64,000 nucleotides of DNA. Origin: Nocardioides sp. BP30. GTDB taxonomy: Bacteria; Actinomycetota; Actinomycetes; Propionibacteriales; Nocardioidaceae. Shown in pieces: positions 25,921 to 34,360 of this stretch. The translations under genes were made by a program, and so were the position numbers. Location of the stretch: assembly GCF_029873215.1 (NCBI RefSeq), contig NZ_CP123620.1:1922001-1986000 (forward strand), read 5' to 3'. The first letter of the stretch is position 1. Each line of letters begins with the position of its first letter. The notes beneath the pieces are model-generated. The model was not told where the DNA came from. It made no database searches and worked only from the letters and a program-made list of their open reading frames with translations.

Positions 25921-26933
25921 GCATCGACGTACCTGAGGAGCTCGCTCCGCTCGGGCCGGTGGACGCCACGCCGCCACGCCGGCCGGGATCGCTGCGGCGC
26001 ACGACGACGATCGACATGACCTGGGCCGACGGCCTCGGCACGACGCTCACCCTGTCGGGTCGCGGACGTGATCTGCAGACCGACCTCGGGGGAGACGCCG
26101 AGGTGCTCGCCGAGCAGAGGGTGGAGGTGCTCGTCAGCCCGGAGCGGCGCGTCGAGTCCCTGGTGATCACCGACGTCGGCAGCGGCGCGGTGGAGGAGGT
26201 GCCGCAGCTCGTCGGCGTCAGTGCGATGGGCGGATTCCGCACGGCGCTGGGGGAGGTGGCGCCGGGCGTCGTCGAAGCCCACGCGCCGTCCTCGCTGCTC
26301 GTGGACGACACGCCTGGCGCCACCCTGATCAGCGGCTTCGCCTTCAGCAGGTGGAAGGAGCTGCCCCTGCTCCTCGAGGCCGCGCGGGCGAAGGGACAGG
26401 TGCGCCGGATGGAGGGCATCTGCACCGGTTTCATGCCGGGGTCGAGCGGGCTCGCCCCCGATGGCACCTCCCGGTGGAACCACCGGACGCGGGCGGTCAG
26501 GCAGCTCGCCGAGGACGCGGACCCGCTGGCCTGGCACGAGGTCCCCGAGATCACGGAGACGGCGATGCGACGGATGCGGCGGATCGACGTCTGGCTCGAG
26601 GGCGACGTCATCCGGATCGACGCCATGTTCCAGGACTCCTCGACCACCCCGGACGGCGGCCGCGAGGCCGTGCACGAGTACACCCTGGAGGCCGAGGCCA
26701 GTGTGAGGACCCTCGAGCTGACCCGCGTCGAGCCGGTCGCGCGCGTCCTCCCGTACGCCGAGTGCCCGCTCGCCGTCCGCCAGGTCGACCAACTGCTCGG
26801 TGTCCACCTCCGTGACCTGCGCGCCGTCGTTCTCGACCGGCTCAAGGGAACCGCCGGCTGCACCCATCTGAACGACGCCCTCCGCGCCCTCGCGGATGTG
26901 CCGCACCTTGTCGAGCTTCTCCAACAGAACTGA
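25917..26933 (+). CDS. DUF2889 domain protein
   Basis: A 338-residue protein ending in the DUF2889 signature GCTHLNDALRALADVP (conserved Cys and His, about residues 307-322). The GTG start overlaps the DoxX stop. The N-terminal half has RRTTTIDMTW and a VRRMEGICTGFMPGS segment. DUF2889 genes are found near CoA-dependent aromatic and steroid catabolic genes, but no activity is known to me. It lies between a DoxX and a thiolase gene under the GntR regulator, so it belongs to the same catabolic unit. Confidence 0.8.
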   Translation: MSIDVPEELAPLGPVDATPPRRPGSLRRTTTIDMTWADGLGTTLTLSGRGRDLQTDLGGDAEVLAEQRVEVLVSPERRVESLVITDVGSGAVEEVPQLVGVSAMGGFRTALGEVAPGVVEAHAPSSLLVDDTPGATLISGFAFSRWKELPLLLEAARAKGQVRRMEGICTGFMPGSSGLAPDGTSRWNHRTRAVRQLAEDADPLAWHEVPEITETAMRRMRRIDVWLEGDVIRIDAMFQDSSTTPDGGREAVHEYTLEAEASVRTLELTRVEPVARVLPYAECPLAVRQVDQLLGVHLRDLRAVVLDRLKGTAGCTHLNDALRALADVPHLVELLQQN

Positions 26934-26941
26934 GTGATCCC

Positions 26942-28111
26942 ATGAGCGACGCCCTCATCGTCAGCGCTGTGCGCACCCCGATCGCCACGTCCTTCAAGGG
27001 CACCCTGCGCGACACCCCGGCCGAGGAGCTGGCCACGCTCGTGGTCGGCGAGGCACTGGCCCGCTCCGGGGTGGACCCCGGGCTCGTCGACGACGTCATC
27101 CTGGCCGAGAGCCAGTACGGCGGCGGCGACCTCGCCCGCTATGCAGCGGTCGCCGCCGGGCTGACGGGTGTCCCGGGCCAAGCGGTGAACCGCCACTGCG
27201 CCGGGTCCTTGACGGCGGTCGGGAACGCCGCTGCCGGAATCATCGCCGGCATGGAGCGGGCGGTCATCGCGGGCGGAGCCCACTCCTTCTCGATGGCACC
27301 CCAGCAGAGCTGGCGGGTGCCCGGGCGCGAGGAGCCTCGGGTCGGCATGGCGCCGACCTTCCCCTACGACGATCGGGCGACGGACGACGTCACGATCTCG
27401 GTGGGCTGGAACACCTGCCTGGAGGTCGGACTCAGCCGGGACGACCTCGACCGCTGGGCGCTGCGATCGCATGAGCGGGCGATCGCAGCGATCGACGCCG
27501 GCGTCTTCGACGAGGAGATCGTTCCGGTCAAGATCACCCAGGCCGACGGCGCCGTCGAGGAGTTCGCCGTGGACGAGCACCCGCGGCGCGGCTCCACCCT
27601 GGAGAAGCTCGGCTCCCTCAAGCCGCTCCATCCGGAGATCGAGGGGTTCTCGATCACCGCGGGCAACGCGTCGGGCATGAACGACGCCGCGGCCGCGCTC
27701 ATGCTGGTGTCCTCGGAGCTGGCGGACGACCAGGGCCTGACCCCGATCGCTAGGGTCAGGGCGTGGGGCGCGATCGGCGTCGCCCCGTATCGCACCGGCA
27801 TGGCCGGGGTCGAGGCGATCCCGCTGGTGCTGCGCCGTGCCGGGCTCACGGTGTCCGACGTGGATCTGTGGGAGATCAACGAGGCCTTCGCCCCCGTGCC
27901 GATCGCGGCGTGCCGCATCCTCGGCATCGCCGAGGAGCGAGTGAACGTCTTCGGCTCCGGCTGCAGTCTCGGGCACCCGATCGCTGCGTCGGGCGCACGG
28001 ATGCTCACCACGCTGGCGCACGAGCTGCGGCGTCGCGGTGGCGGCGTCGCGGTGGCCTCGATGTGCGCGGCCGGCGGTCAGGGCGGGGCGGTCGTCATCG
28101 AGGCTGTCTGA
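26942..28111 (+). CDS. Acetyl-CoA C-acyltransferase (thiolase)
   Basis: A 389-residue thiolase. Nucleophilic Cys86 is in [31 protein letters not shown] (His) and CAAGGQGGA (Cys) complete the active site. It lies eight bases after the DUF2889 gene and ends the GntR-controlled operon, convergent with a TetR gene seven bases away. It would cleave a 3-ketoacyl-CoA; a degradative direction is inferred from the surrounding genes. It is not a close duplicate of the thiolase at 20898 (its NRHCAGSL replaces DRQCGSSQ). Confidence 0.93.
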   Translation: MSDALIVSAVRTPIATSFKGTLRDTPAEELATLVVGEALARSGVDPGLVDDVILAESQYGGGDLARYAAVAAGLTGVPGQAVNRHCAGSLTAVGNAAAGIIAGMERAVIAGGAHSFSMAPQQSWRVPGREEPRVGMAPTFPYDDRATDDVTISVGWNTCLEVGLSRDDLDRWALRSHERAIAAIDAGVFDEEIVPVKITQADGAVEEFAVDEHPRRGSTLEKLGSLKPLHPEIEGFSITAGNASGMNDAAAALMLVSSELADDQGLTPIARVRAWGAIGVAPYRTGMAGVEAIPLVLRRAGLTVSDVDLWEINEAFAPVPIAACRILGIAEERVNVFGSGCSLGHPIAASGARMLTTLAHELRRRGGGVAVASMCAAGGQGGAVVIEAV

Positions 28112-28117
28112 TCGGGC

Positions 28118-28810
28118 TCAGCTCTCGAGGAGGGCCGCCGTCTCCGGCGACACCTTGGCGACCAGGAGCGCCGCCCAGCCGTCGACATAGCTCGACACCC
28201 GGGCCGGCCCGAGCCCGGTGCCGTTGCGGGCGTGATCGCCGAGGACGTGCAGCATGGAGGTGAAGAACTGATGGTTGCGGGCGCGCCGCGCCCGCTCCGG
28301 GAGCCCGCCGAGGAGGACGCCCACGAGCTGCTCGGTCTCCTCGGAGTACCTGCGATCGTCGATGTCGGGCGGCCAGTACTCCGAGCGGGCGAGCGGGTCC
28401 TCGGAGAGCCTCGCGAGGAAGGGCACGTACATCTCGCCGCGCCTGATGCTGGAGACCAGCGGACCGACGACGAGGCCGACGAGCTCGCGCGCGGTGGCGA
28501 TGCCGTCGGGTCGCTCGGCTACCCCCCGCTCGAGCTGCTGGGCACCGCGATGCAGCTCGGCATCCAGGACGGCCTGTCGATGCGCGACGAGGGCTCGCAC
28601 CAGCCCGGCCTTGGAGCCGAAGTGGTAGGTGATCACCGAGGAGTTCGACTGTCCGGCCGCGATCTGGATCTCGCGCAAGGTCACCGCGTCGATGCCGCGG
28701 ATCGCGAACAGGCGCTCGGCCGCCTCGAGCAGCAGGACGCGCGTCGCCTCGCCGCTGGCGTGCCGACGTCGCGGCGACGTCGTGGCGTCCACGGGCTCGG
28801 GCTCGGGCAC
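28118..28810 (-). CDS. TetR-family transcriptional regulator
   Basis: A 230-residue regulator. A GTG at 28810 preceded by GGAGG (spacer six) is the better start; a TTG at 28828 would add six residues. N-terminal HTH: LLLEAAERLFAIRGIDAVTL, then GQSNSSVITYHFGSKAGL. The C-terminal domain (about 95-225) is of a ligand-binding type. It is divergent from the amidohydrolase/Ltp operon and likely binds the 22-bp inverted repeat at 28897-28918. Confidence 0.9.
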   Translation of the reverse strand: MPEPEPVDATTSPRRRHASGEATRVLLLEAAERLFAIRGIDAVTLREIQIAAGQSNSSVITYHFGSKAGLVRALVAHRQAVLDAELHRGAQQLERGVAERPDGIATARELVGLVVGPLVSSIRRGEMYVPFLARLSEDPLARSEYWPPDIDDRRYSEETEQLVGVLLGGLPERARRARNHQFFTSMLHVLGDHARNGTGLGPARVSSYVDGWAALLVAKVSPETAALLES

Positions 28811-28896
28811 GGTGGTCCTCCAGACCAAAAGATAATGATTTGTTCTTAGAAAGTATGGACACGCTCGGGTCGCGGTGGCAACATGTGGAGCGTACT

Positions 28897-28918
28897 AGTT
28901 AATGCCCTGGCATTAACT
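28897..28918. promoter_or_regulatory. 22-bp inverted repeat, candidate TetR operator
   Basis: Arms AGTTAATGCC and GGCATTAACT are perfectly complementary and separated by two bases. It lies 30 bases before the amidohydrolase start, between that gene and the divergent TetR gene. The outer AGTTAA/TTAACT recalls the regulon palindrome, but spacing and interior differ. Confidence 0.75.
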
Positions 28919-28947
28919 TCACCTTCCGATCGTTGTGGAGCAGACCC

Positions 28948-30084
28948 ATGGCCAAGATGTGGACCAACTCCGGAGACTCGCACTTCCTCGAGCCCGAAGA
29001 CGTCTGGACCGCTCGCCTCCCGAAGGCGCTCGCGGACCTGACCCCCAAGTCCGAGAAGGATCCCGACGGTGAGTGGGAGACCGTCTCCGTCGACGGCCAG
29101 ACGTTCCGGCGCAAGCTCCCGACCTCGGCCGTGGTGAAGTTCGTCGAGGAGAGCCACAAGCCGCAGGGCGTGCGCGATCCCGTCGCCCGCCTCAAGGACC
29201 TCGACAAGGAGGGCGTGTGGGGCGAGGTCATCTTCCCCAGCCTGGGCATGTGGGCCTCGACGTTCCGGACGCCCGAGCTGCTCAAGGCGTGCATGCGTGC
29301 GAGCAACGAGTACGCGCTCGAGGAGCTCGTGCCGGTCTCGGACCGCTACGTCGTCACCGGGCAGGTCTCCACGCTGCGCGTCGAGGATGCGGTCTCCGAG
29401 ATCGAGTGGCTCGCCGAGAACAACTTCAAGACGGTCTTCCTGCCCACGACCCCGCACCCCAGCGCGCCGGACTGGCACCGTGACGACTGGGAGCCGTTCT
29501 GGGACATCTGCGACCGGGCCGGCATCGTCCCGGCCTTCCACATCGGGACCGACCCGGTCGACATGACCGCCGGCGGCGCCGGCGTGGTGTACCGCGGCCC
29601 GGGTGGCGCTGTCATGAACTACACCGAGACCACCTTCTCCGGTCAGCGTGCCGCGATGAAGCTGGTGGCGTCGGGAGCGCTCGACCGCCACCCCGACCTG
29701 AAGATCCTCATCTCCGAGGGCGGTGCGACCTGGATCCCGTTCCTCGGCGACCGTCTCCTCGAGGGCTACCGCCAGCACCACATGGCCGTGCGCCCGAAGC
29801 TGTCGCGCGACCCGAAGGAGATCCTCATGACGCAGGTCTACGCCTCCTTCCAGCACGACGAGACAGCTGTCGCCGCCAACGAGGCGATGGGCTACAAGAA
29901 CGTGATGTTCGGCTCGGACTACCCCCACATGGAGGGCACCTTCGGCCACACCCAGAAGACGCTCGAGGGCCTGTTCGCCGACGCGCGCCCGGAGACCACG
30001 CAGCGGATCACGCAGGGTGCGTTCTATGAGCTGTTCCCGCACGTGCCGCCGGTGCCGGAGAGCACTGACTGCATCCAGGCATGA
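28948..30084 (+). CDS. Amidohydrolase-family (Amidohydro_2) protein
   Basis: A 378-residue TIM-barrel metalloprotein (ATG at 28948; an in-frame upstream start gives a longer, less likely form). Motifs: SGDSHFLEPED (N-terminal metal site variant), PAFHIGTDP, HPDLKILISEGGATWIP and GSDYPHMEGTF (catalytic Asp). The Amidohydro_2 family includes decarboxylases and C-C hydrolases acting on ring-cleavage products. It is followed with a four-base overlap by the Ltp-like gene, pointing to joint action on a CoA-linked intermediate. Confidence 0.85.
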   Translation: MAKMWTNSGDSHFLEPEDVWTARLPKALADLTPKSEKDPDGEWETVSVDGQTFRRKLPTSAVVKFVEESHKPQGVRDPVARLKDLDKEGVWGEVIFPSLGMWASTFRTPELLKACMRASNEYALEELVPVSDRYVVTGQVSTLRVEDAVSEIEWLAENNFKTVFLPTTPHPSAPDWHRDDWEPFWDICDRAGIVPAFHIGTDPVDMTAGGAGVVYRGPGGAVMNYTETTFSGQRAAMKLVASGALDRHPDLKILISEGGATWIPFLGDRLLEGYRQHHMAVRPKLSRDPKEILMTQVYASFQHDETAVAANEAMGYKNVMFGSDYPHMEGTFGHTQKTLEGLFADARPETTQRITQGAFYELFPHVPPVPESTDCIQA

Positions 30085-31292
30085 GCACCAACGGGCTACG
30101 AGACGTAGCGATCGTCGGGATCGGTGCGACCGATTACTACAAGCGGGGCGAGTCCTGGCCGCGGACGACGACGGAGCTGGCCTGTGAAGCCATCCTGAAC
30201 GCGTGCGCGGACGCGGGCATCTCGGTCAAGGACATCGACGGCTTCGCCTACTACTCCGGCGCGGGAGCCGGATACGGCGAGAAGATGGACACCGCTGACT
30301 TCATGGAGACCCTCGGCATCGACGAGGTCACCTTCACGGCGTCCCTCACGTCGGGCGGCGGAGGTGCGGCCGGCTCGATCGGCCTCGCTCGCGCCGCGAT
30401 CGTCGCAGGGGATGCCACCGTCGTCGTCACGGTGATGGCGCTCCAGCAGGCCAAGCAGCGACTCGGAACCGTCTTCGCCGCCGTCGCGCCGGATCCGACC
30501 AACTCCTTCCTCCAGCCGAGCGGGCTGGCCGGTCCGGGCCATCTGATGTCGGTCCTGGCGCGCCGTCACATGCACCTGTACGGCACCACCCGCGACGCCT
30601 TCTGCGAGATCGCGCTCACCGAGCGGGAGAACGCCCAGACACGCCCCAAGGCACGGTTCCGCGGGACGCCGCTGACCCGCGAGGACTACTTCAACGCGCG
30701 GATGATCGCCGAGCCGCTGTGCCTCTACGACTTCTGTCAGGAGACCGACGGGGCGGTCGCCGTGATCACCACGAGCGCCGATCGGGCCCGCGACCTGAAG
30801 CAGAAGCCGGTTCCTGTCGTCGCCGTGGCTCACGGCGGCAGCCGGAAGTGGGGCCGTGCCTTCGCCTGGATGGGGATGCCCGACGAGTACTTCGCCTCGG
30901 CCGGCAACAAGCCGATCGCCGACCGGATCTACAAGCAGTCCGGCCTGACCCCCGACGACATCGACGTGGCCCTGCTCTACGATCACTTCACGCCGATGGT
31001 GTTGATGCAGCTCGAGGACTACGGCTTCTGCGGGCGCGGCGAGGGCAACGACTTCGTGCTCGACGGGAGCATCCGGTACAGCCCGAGCCCCCGTCCGGGG
31101 CAGATCCCGGTCAACACCCATGGCGGCCAGCTCTCCGAGGCGTACATCATCGGCATGACGCACATCATGGAGGGCGTGGAGCAGATGCGCGGGACTGCGA
31201 TCAACCAGGTCCAGGGCGCCCAGCATGCCCTCGTCACCGGTGGCCCCGCCAGCCTGCCGGTGTCCGGGCTGATCCTCGGAAGGGACGACTGA
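30081..31292 (+). CDS. Thiolase-fold lipid-transfer protein (Ltp2-like, possible retro-aldolase)
   Basis: A 403-residue thiolase-fold protein of the SCP-x/Ltp type. The nucleophile-loop region reads SLTSGGGGAAGSIGLA without a cysteine, while the late NTHGGQLSEAY motif of Ltp2/SCP-x proteins is present. In steroid side-chain degradation Ltp2 pairs with a DUF35 protein as an aldol lyase using tyrosines. Here a DUF35 gene follows with a one-base overlap, so a retro-aldolase is the best inference; a thiolase role is less likely without the Cys. Confidence 0.82.
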   Translation: MSTNGLRDVAIVGIGATDYYKRGESWPRTTTELACEAILNACADAGISVKDIDGFAYYSGAGAGYGEKMDTADFMETLGIDEVTFTASLTSGGGGAAGSIGLARAAIVAGDATVVVTVMALQQAKQRLGTVFAAVAPDPTNSFLQPSGLAGPGHLMSVLARRHMHLYGTTRDAFCEIALTERENAQTRPKARFRGTPLTREDYFNARMIAEPLCLYDFCQETDGAVAVITTSADRARDLKQKPVPVVAVAHGGSRKWGRAFAWMGMPDEYFASAGNKPIADRIYKQSGLTPDDIDVALLYDHFTPMVLMQLEDYGFCGRGEGNDFVLDGSIRYSPSPRPGQIPVNTHGGQLSEAYIIGMTHIMEGVEQMRGTAINQVQGAQHALVTGGPASLPVSGLILGRDD

Positions 31293-31714
31293 TGGTCCTC
31301 GCCACAGCACTGCCGAGCGAGCATGTGCACATCACCCCCAATCCCATCACCGAGCCCTTCTGGGCGGCGGCCAAGGAGCGGCGTCTGGTAGCCCCGCAGT
31401 GCTCCGCGTGCGGTCAGTTCCGGCTTCCGCCGACGCCGTACTGTCCCGAGTGCTCCTCGAACGAGGTGACGTGGACGGAGCTCTCCGGCCGGGCGGAGGT
31501 CTACTCGTTCGCCGTCGTGCACGGGTTCCCCGGCATGCCCGACGTGACGCTGGTCCCGGTGGTCGTCGACCTGCCGGACGCACCGGGCGCACGGCTGGTC
31601 AGCAACATCATCGATATCGATCCGACAGAGGTCACGATCGGCATGCAGCTGAGCGTCGACTTCCATCCCATCGCGGACGGCTGGTTGCTTCCGGTCTTCC
31701 GCAGGGCCGACTGA
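31292..31714 (+). CDS. DUF35 OB-fold/zinc-ribbon partner protein
   Basis: A 140-residue DUF35 protein: N-terminal zinc ribbon with CSAC (about 37-40) and CPEC (about 51-54), then an OB fold (WTELSGRAEVYSFAVVHG, GMQLSVDFHPIADGWLLPVF). Such proteins form complexes with Ltp2-type or HMG-CoA-synthase-like thiolase-fold enzymes and bind acyl-CoA. The gene starts on the last base of the Ltp-like stop codon, so a stoichiometric complex is expected. Confidence 0.9.
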   Translation: MVLATALPSEHVHITPNPITEPFWAAAKERRLVAPQCSACGQFRLPPTPYCPECSSNEVTWTELSGRAEVYSFAVVHGFPGMPDVTLVPVVVDLPDAPGARLVSNIIDIDPTEVTIGMQLSVDFHPIADGWLLPVFRRAD

Positions 31715-31729
31715 GAGGAGAGGGACGAC

Positions 31730-31948
31730 ATGAGCGAACTCGACGAGGACAACAGCCTCCACGAGCTCCCGCTGGAGTTCCTGCAGAACATCGCGAACAG
31801 CGGTGGCTGGTGCGATGGCCAGGCGATCATCCCCGACGGGGACGACTACAAGTGCTGGTGCTCGTGCGGGAACTGGGCGATCCGGGCCGGGTCCACCGAG
31901 GAGGGCCTGCGCGCTGCGCGCGTCCACACCGGAAGCATCCCCGCTTGA
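31730..31948 (+). CDS. Small cysteine-containing protein, unknown
   Basis: A 72-residue protein starting after an AGAGGAGAGGG ribosome site. It is acidic at the N-terminus and has three Cys and several Trp in the middle (GGWCDGQ, YKCWCSCGNW gives four Cys in all), then EEGLRAARVHTG. A CWCSC cluster with WC upstream could bind zinc or iron. It lies between the DUF35 and thioesterase genes, overlapping the latter (TTGA), so it is a real member of the operon. No family is recognised. Confidence 0.75.
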   Translation: MSELDEDNSLHELPLEFLQNIANSGGWCDGQAIIPDGDDYKCWCSCGNWAIRAGSTEEGLRAARVHTGSIPA

Positions 31949-32571
31949 GCGGCGAGGTCGCCGACTGGCCGGACCGCCCCTGGGCCCGACGCTGGCCCGG
32001 GGGCGGTCCGGAGTACGGCGCGGCGTACGGCCGCATGATCGACCAGATGCGGGGGTTCCTCGACCACCTGGCGGCTGCCCAGCCCGACGAGGAGACCCTC
32101 GCGCAACTGGGTGCGGAGCTCGCCTACTGGTCCGACCGGCTCAAGCCGCTGGAGGTGCCCGAGGGCGAGCGCGTGTTCGGCCGGCGCGTCGAGCTGCCGG
32201 GGCGCGGCCAGACGATGGTGCCCCAGTTCATGGTGACCGGCGAGGACGATCAGGAGGTCGCCGGCACGGTCTCCTTCGGCGACTACTTCCTGGGCGGCAA
32301 CATGGCTGTCCACGGGGGCGCCATCCCGCTGCTCTTCGACGAGGTGCTCGGCCGGCTCGCCCAGTCCGGCGGCCGGGCGCCCTGTCGCACCGCGTACCTC
32401 AAGACCGACTTCCGGTCGATCACCCCGATCGGGCCGGTCCTACGGGTCCGGGCCTGGTTCGAGCGCGAGGAGGGCCGCAAGCGGTTCCTGCGCGCCACGC
32501 TGCACCACGGCGAGGTGCTGTGCGCCGAGGCGGACGCGCTGTTCGTCGAACTCAAGCCAGGGCAACCATAG
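31945..32571 (+). CDS. PaaI-type hotdog thioesterase
   Basis: A 208-residue protein starting at a TTG that overlaps the stop of the small Cys protein. The hotdog fold occupies about residues 75-205 (GNMAVHGGAIPLLFDEVLGRLA is the active-site helix, seen as AVHGGAIPLLFDEVLG). It resembles PaaI/THEM4 acyl-CoA thioesterases that rescue CoA from dead-end esters. It is the last gene of the operon starting at 28948, and its stop codon abuts the strongest copy of the regulon palindrome. Confidence 0.82.
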   Translation: MSGEVADWPDRPWARRWPGGGPEYGAAYGRMIDQMRGFLDHLAAAQPDEETLAQLGAELAYWSDRLKPLEVPEGERVFGRRVELPGRGQTMVPQFMVTGEDDQEVAGTVSFGDYFLGGNMAVHGGAIPLLFDEVLGRLAQSGGRAPCRTAYLKTDFRSITPIGPVLRVRAWFEREEGRKRFLRATLHHGEVLCAEADALFVELKPGQP

Positions 32572-32596
32572 ACTAAATCAGTTAACTCATTTAGTC
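32571..32596. promoter_or_regulatory. Regulon palindrome, copy 2 (near-perfect 26-bp form)
   Basis: The 26-bp dyad begins GACTAAATC, has AGTTAACT at its centre and ends ATTTAGTC; only one base pair breaks the symmetry. The core AATCAGTTAACTCATT (32576-32591) is 15/16. A TAGTCT -10 element overlaps its right edge and predicts a start at the ATG of the next gene, so bound regulator would block the promoter. Confidence 0.88.
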
Positions 32597-32603
32597 TATC
32601 GGC

Positions 32604-33656
32604 ATGAAGATTGGCATGCCGCTGAACTACGCCGGTGGGTTCGCCGAAACCGTCGAGGAGTTGCGCGAGTTCGAGGACGTGGGCCTCGACGTGGTCCTGC
32701 TGCCCGAGGCGTACTCGTTCGACTCCGTCAGCCAGATCGGCTTCATCGCCGCCCGTACCGAGCGGGTCCAGATCGCGACCAGCATCCTCAACATCTACTC
32801 CCGGACGCCCACGCTGCTGGCCATGACGGCGGCCGGGATCGACTACATCTCCGGCGGGCGCTTCGTCCTGGGGATCGGGGCCTCCGGGCCGCAGGTGGTG
32901 GAGGGCTTCCACGGCATCAAGTACGACGCCCCGCTGGGTCGTACCCGAGAGGTCGTCGAGATCTGCCGCTCGGTGTGGCGCCGGGAGCCGGTCGAGCACG
33001 ACGGCCGGTACTACCACCTGCCCCTGACCCCGGAGTACGGCGGGGGCGGTCTGGGGAAGCCGCTCAAGCTGATCAACCATCCGGTTCGCTCGCGCATCCC
33101 CATCGTGCTCGCGGCCCTCGGCCCCAAGAACGTGCAGCAGGCAGCCGAGCTCTGCGAGGGCTGGGAGCCGATCTTCTATCTGCCCGAGCGCGCTGAGTCG
33201 GCATTCGGCGAGGCGTTGGCGGCCGGGCGCGCGAAGCGGTCCGCCGATCTCCCGCCGCTGGAGATCTGCGCCGACACCAAGGTGCTGATCACCGAGGACG
33301 CCGACGAGCTCGCCGCCGGCGTCCAGGCCGTGCGGCAGCACCTCGCGCTCTACATCGGGGGGATGGGCGCCAGGGGCAAGAACTTCTACACCGAGCTCGC
33401 CGGCCGCTACGGCTACGGCGAGGCCGCCGAGACCATCCAGGACCTGTTCCTGTCGGGTCGCAAGGCCGAGGCCGCGGCGGCGGTGCCGGACGGACTCGTG
33501 CACGGCGTGACGCTCCTCGGCTCGCCGGGGCACGTCGCCGAGCGCGCGGCGGCCTTCGTCGCCGCGGGTGTCACCACCCTCAACGCCACACCCATCGCCA
33601 CCACCCACGAGCGTCGGGTCAAGGACATCGCCCGGCTGAAGGAGTACGTCGCATGA
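32604..33656 (+). CDS. LLM-class F420-dependent oxidoreductase
   Basis: A 350-residue luciferase-like protein (KIGMPLNYAGGF, GLDVVLLPEAYSFDSVSQIGF, ATSILNIYSRTPTLLAMTA, GIGASGPQVVEGFHG) typical of F420-dependent LLM enzymes such as Rv1855c-like and mer-like proteins. No Shine-Dalgarno sequence precedes the ATG, and the predicted transcription start coincides with it (leaderless). It overlaps the F420:NADP oxidoreductase gene (ATGA) and is followed by an ACAD11-like gene. The substrate is probably a CoA ester or ketone in the pathway. Confidence 0.87.
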   Translation: MKIGMPLNYAGGFAETVEELREFEDVGLDVVLLPEAYSFDSVSQIGFIAARTERVQIATSILNIYSRTPTLLAMTAAGIDYISGGRFVLGIGASGPQVVEGFHGIKYDAPLGRTREVVEICRSVWRREPVEHDGRYYHLPLTPEYGGGGLGKPLKLINHPVRSRIPIVLAALGPKNVQQAAELCEGWEPIFYLPERAESAFGEALAAGRAKRSADLPPLEICADTKVLITEDADELAAGVQAVRQHLALYIGGMGARGKNFYTELAGRYGYGEAAETIQDLFLSGRKAEAAAAVPDGLVHGVTLLGSPGHVAERAAAFVAAGVTTLNATPIATTHERRVKDIARLKEYVA

Positions 33657-34360
33657 ACATGACCATCCACGACGACCCGGTAGCGGTCACCGTCCCGGCA
33701 TCCCTCGCGGGCAAGCGCGTGGCGGTGCTCGGCGGCACGGGCCCGCAGGGACGGGGGCTGGCTCGGCGCTTCGCGCTCGCGGGCCTGGAGGTGGTGATCG
33801 GGAGCAGGGACGGCGAGCGCGCGGTGGCGATGGCCGAGGAGCTCACCGCCGAGATCGGCGGGCCGGTCGGCGGTGGCGAGAACGCAGCCGTCGCTGCGGG
33901 TGCCGACATCGTCCTCCTGGTGGTGCCGTGGGACGGTCATGCGCGACTGGTCAAGGAGCTCGCGCACGTCCTGGCGGGGAAGGTGGTCGTCGACTGCGTC
34001 AACCCGCTGTCGTTCGGCAAGCACGGGTGCTCGCCGATCCTCGTGGAGGAGGGTTCGGCGGTCGAGCAGGCTCAGATGCTCCTTCCCGACTCCGTCGTGG
34101 TCGGCGCGTTCAACACCATCAGCGCCGTTCTGCTCAACGACCCGGAGCAGGGTCGGATCGACACCGACGTGCTGGTGGTGGGGGACGTGCGTGAGGCGAC
34201 CGACCTCGTCCAGGACCTCGCCGCGACGATCCCGGGTGTCCGCGGCATCTTCGCGGGCCGGCAGTTCAACGCCCACCAGGTCGAGGCGTTCACCGCCAAC
34301 CTGATCAGCATGAACCGTCGCTACAAGGCGCACGCCGGCATTCGGGTCACGGACATCTGA
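33653..34360 (+). CDS. F420:NADP oxidoreductase (NADPH-dependent F420 reductase)
   Basis: A 235-residue Rossmann protein with GGTGPQGRG at residues 27-35, GSRDGERA binding the NADP phosphate, LLVVPWDGHARLV, DCVNPL and GAFNTISA, all features of Fno/NpdG. It transfers hydride between NADPH and coenzyme F420. Overlap with an LLM-class gene upstream and an acyl-CoA dehydrogenase gene downstream suggests that it recharges F420 for the LLM enzyme. The first 20 residues precede the domain; an ATG seven bases further on (33659) is an alternative start. Confidence 0.9.
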   Translation: MNMTIHDDPVAVTVPASLAGKRVAVLGGTGPQGRGLARRFALAGLEVVIGSRDGERAVAMAEELTAEIGGPVGGGENAAVAAGADIVLLVVPWDGHARLVKELAHVLAGKVVVDCVNPLSFGKHGCSPILVEEGSAVEQAQMLLPDSVVVGAFNTISAVLLNDPEQGRIDTDVLVVGDVREATDLVQDLAATIPGVRGIFAGRQFNAHQVEAFTANLISMNRRYKAHAGIRVTDI

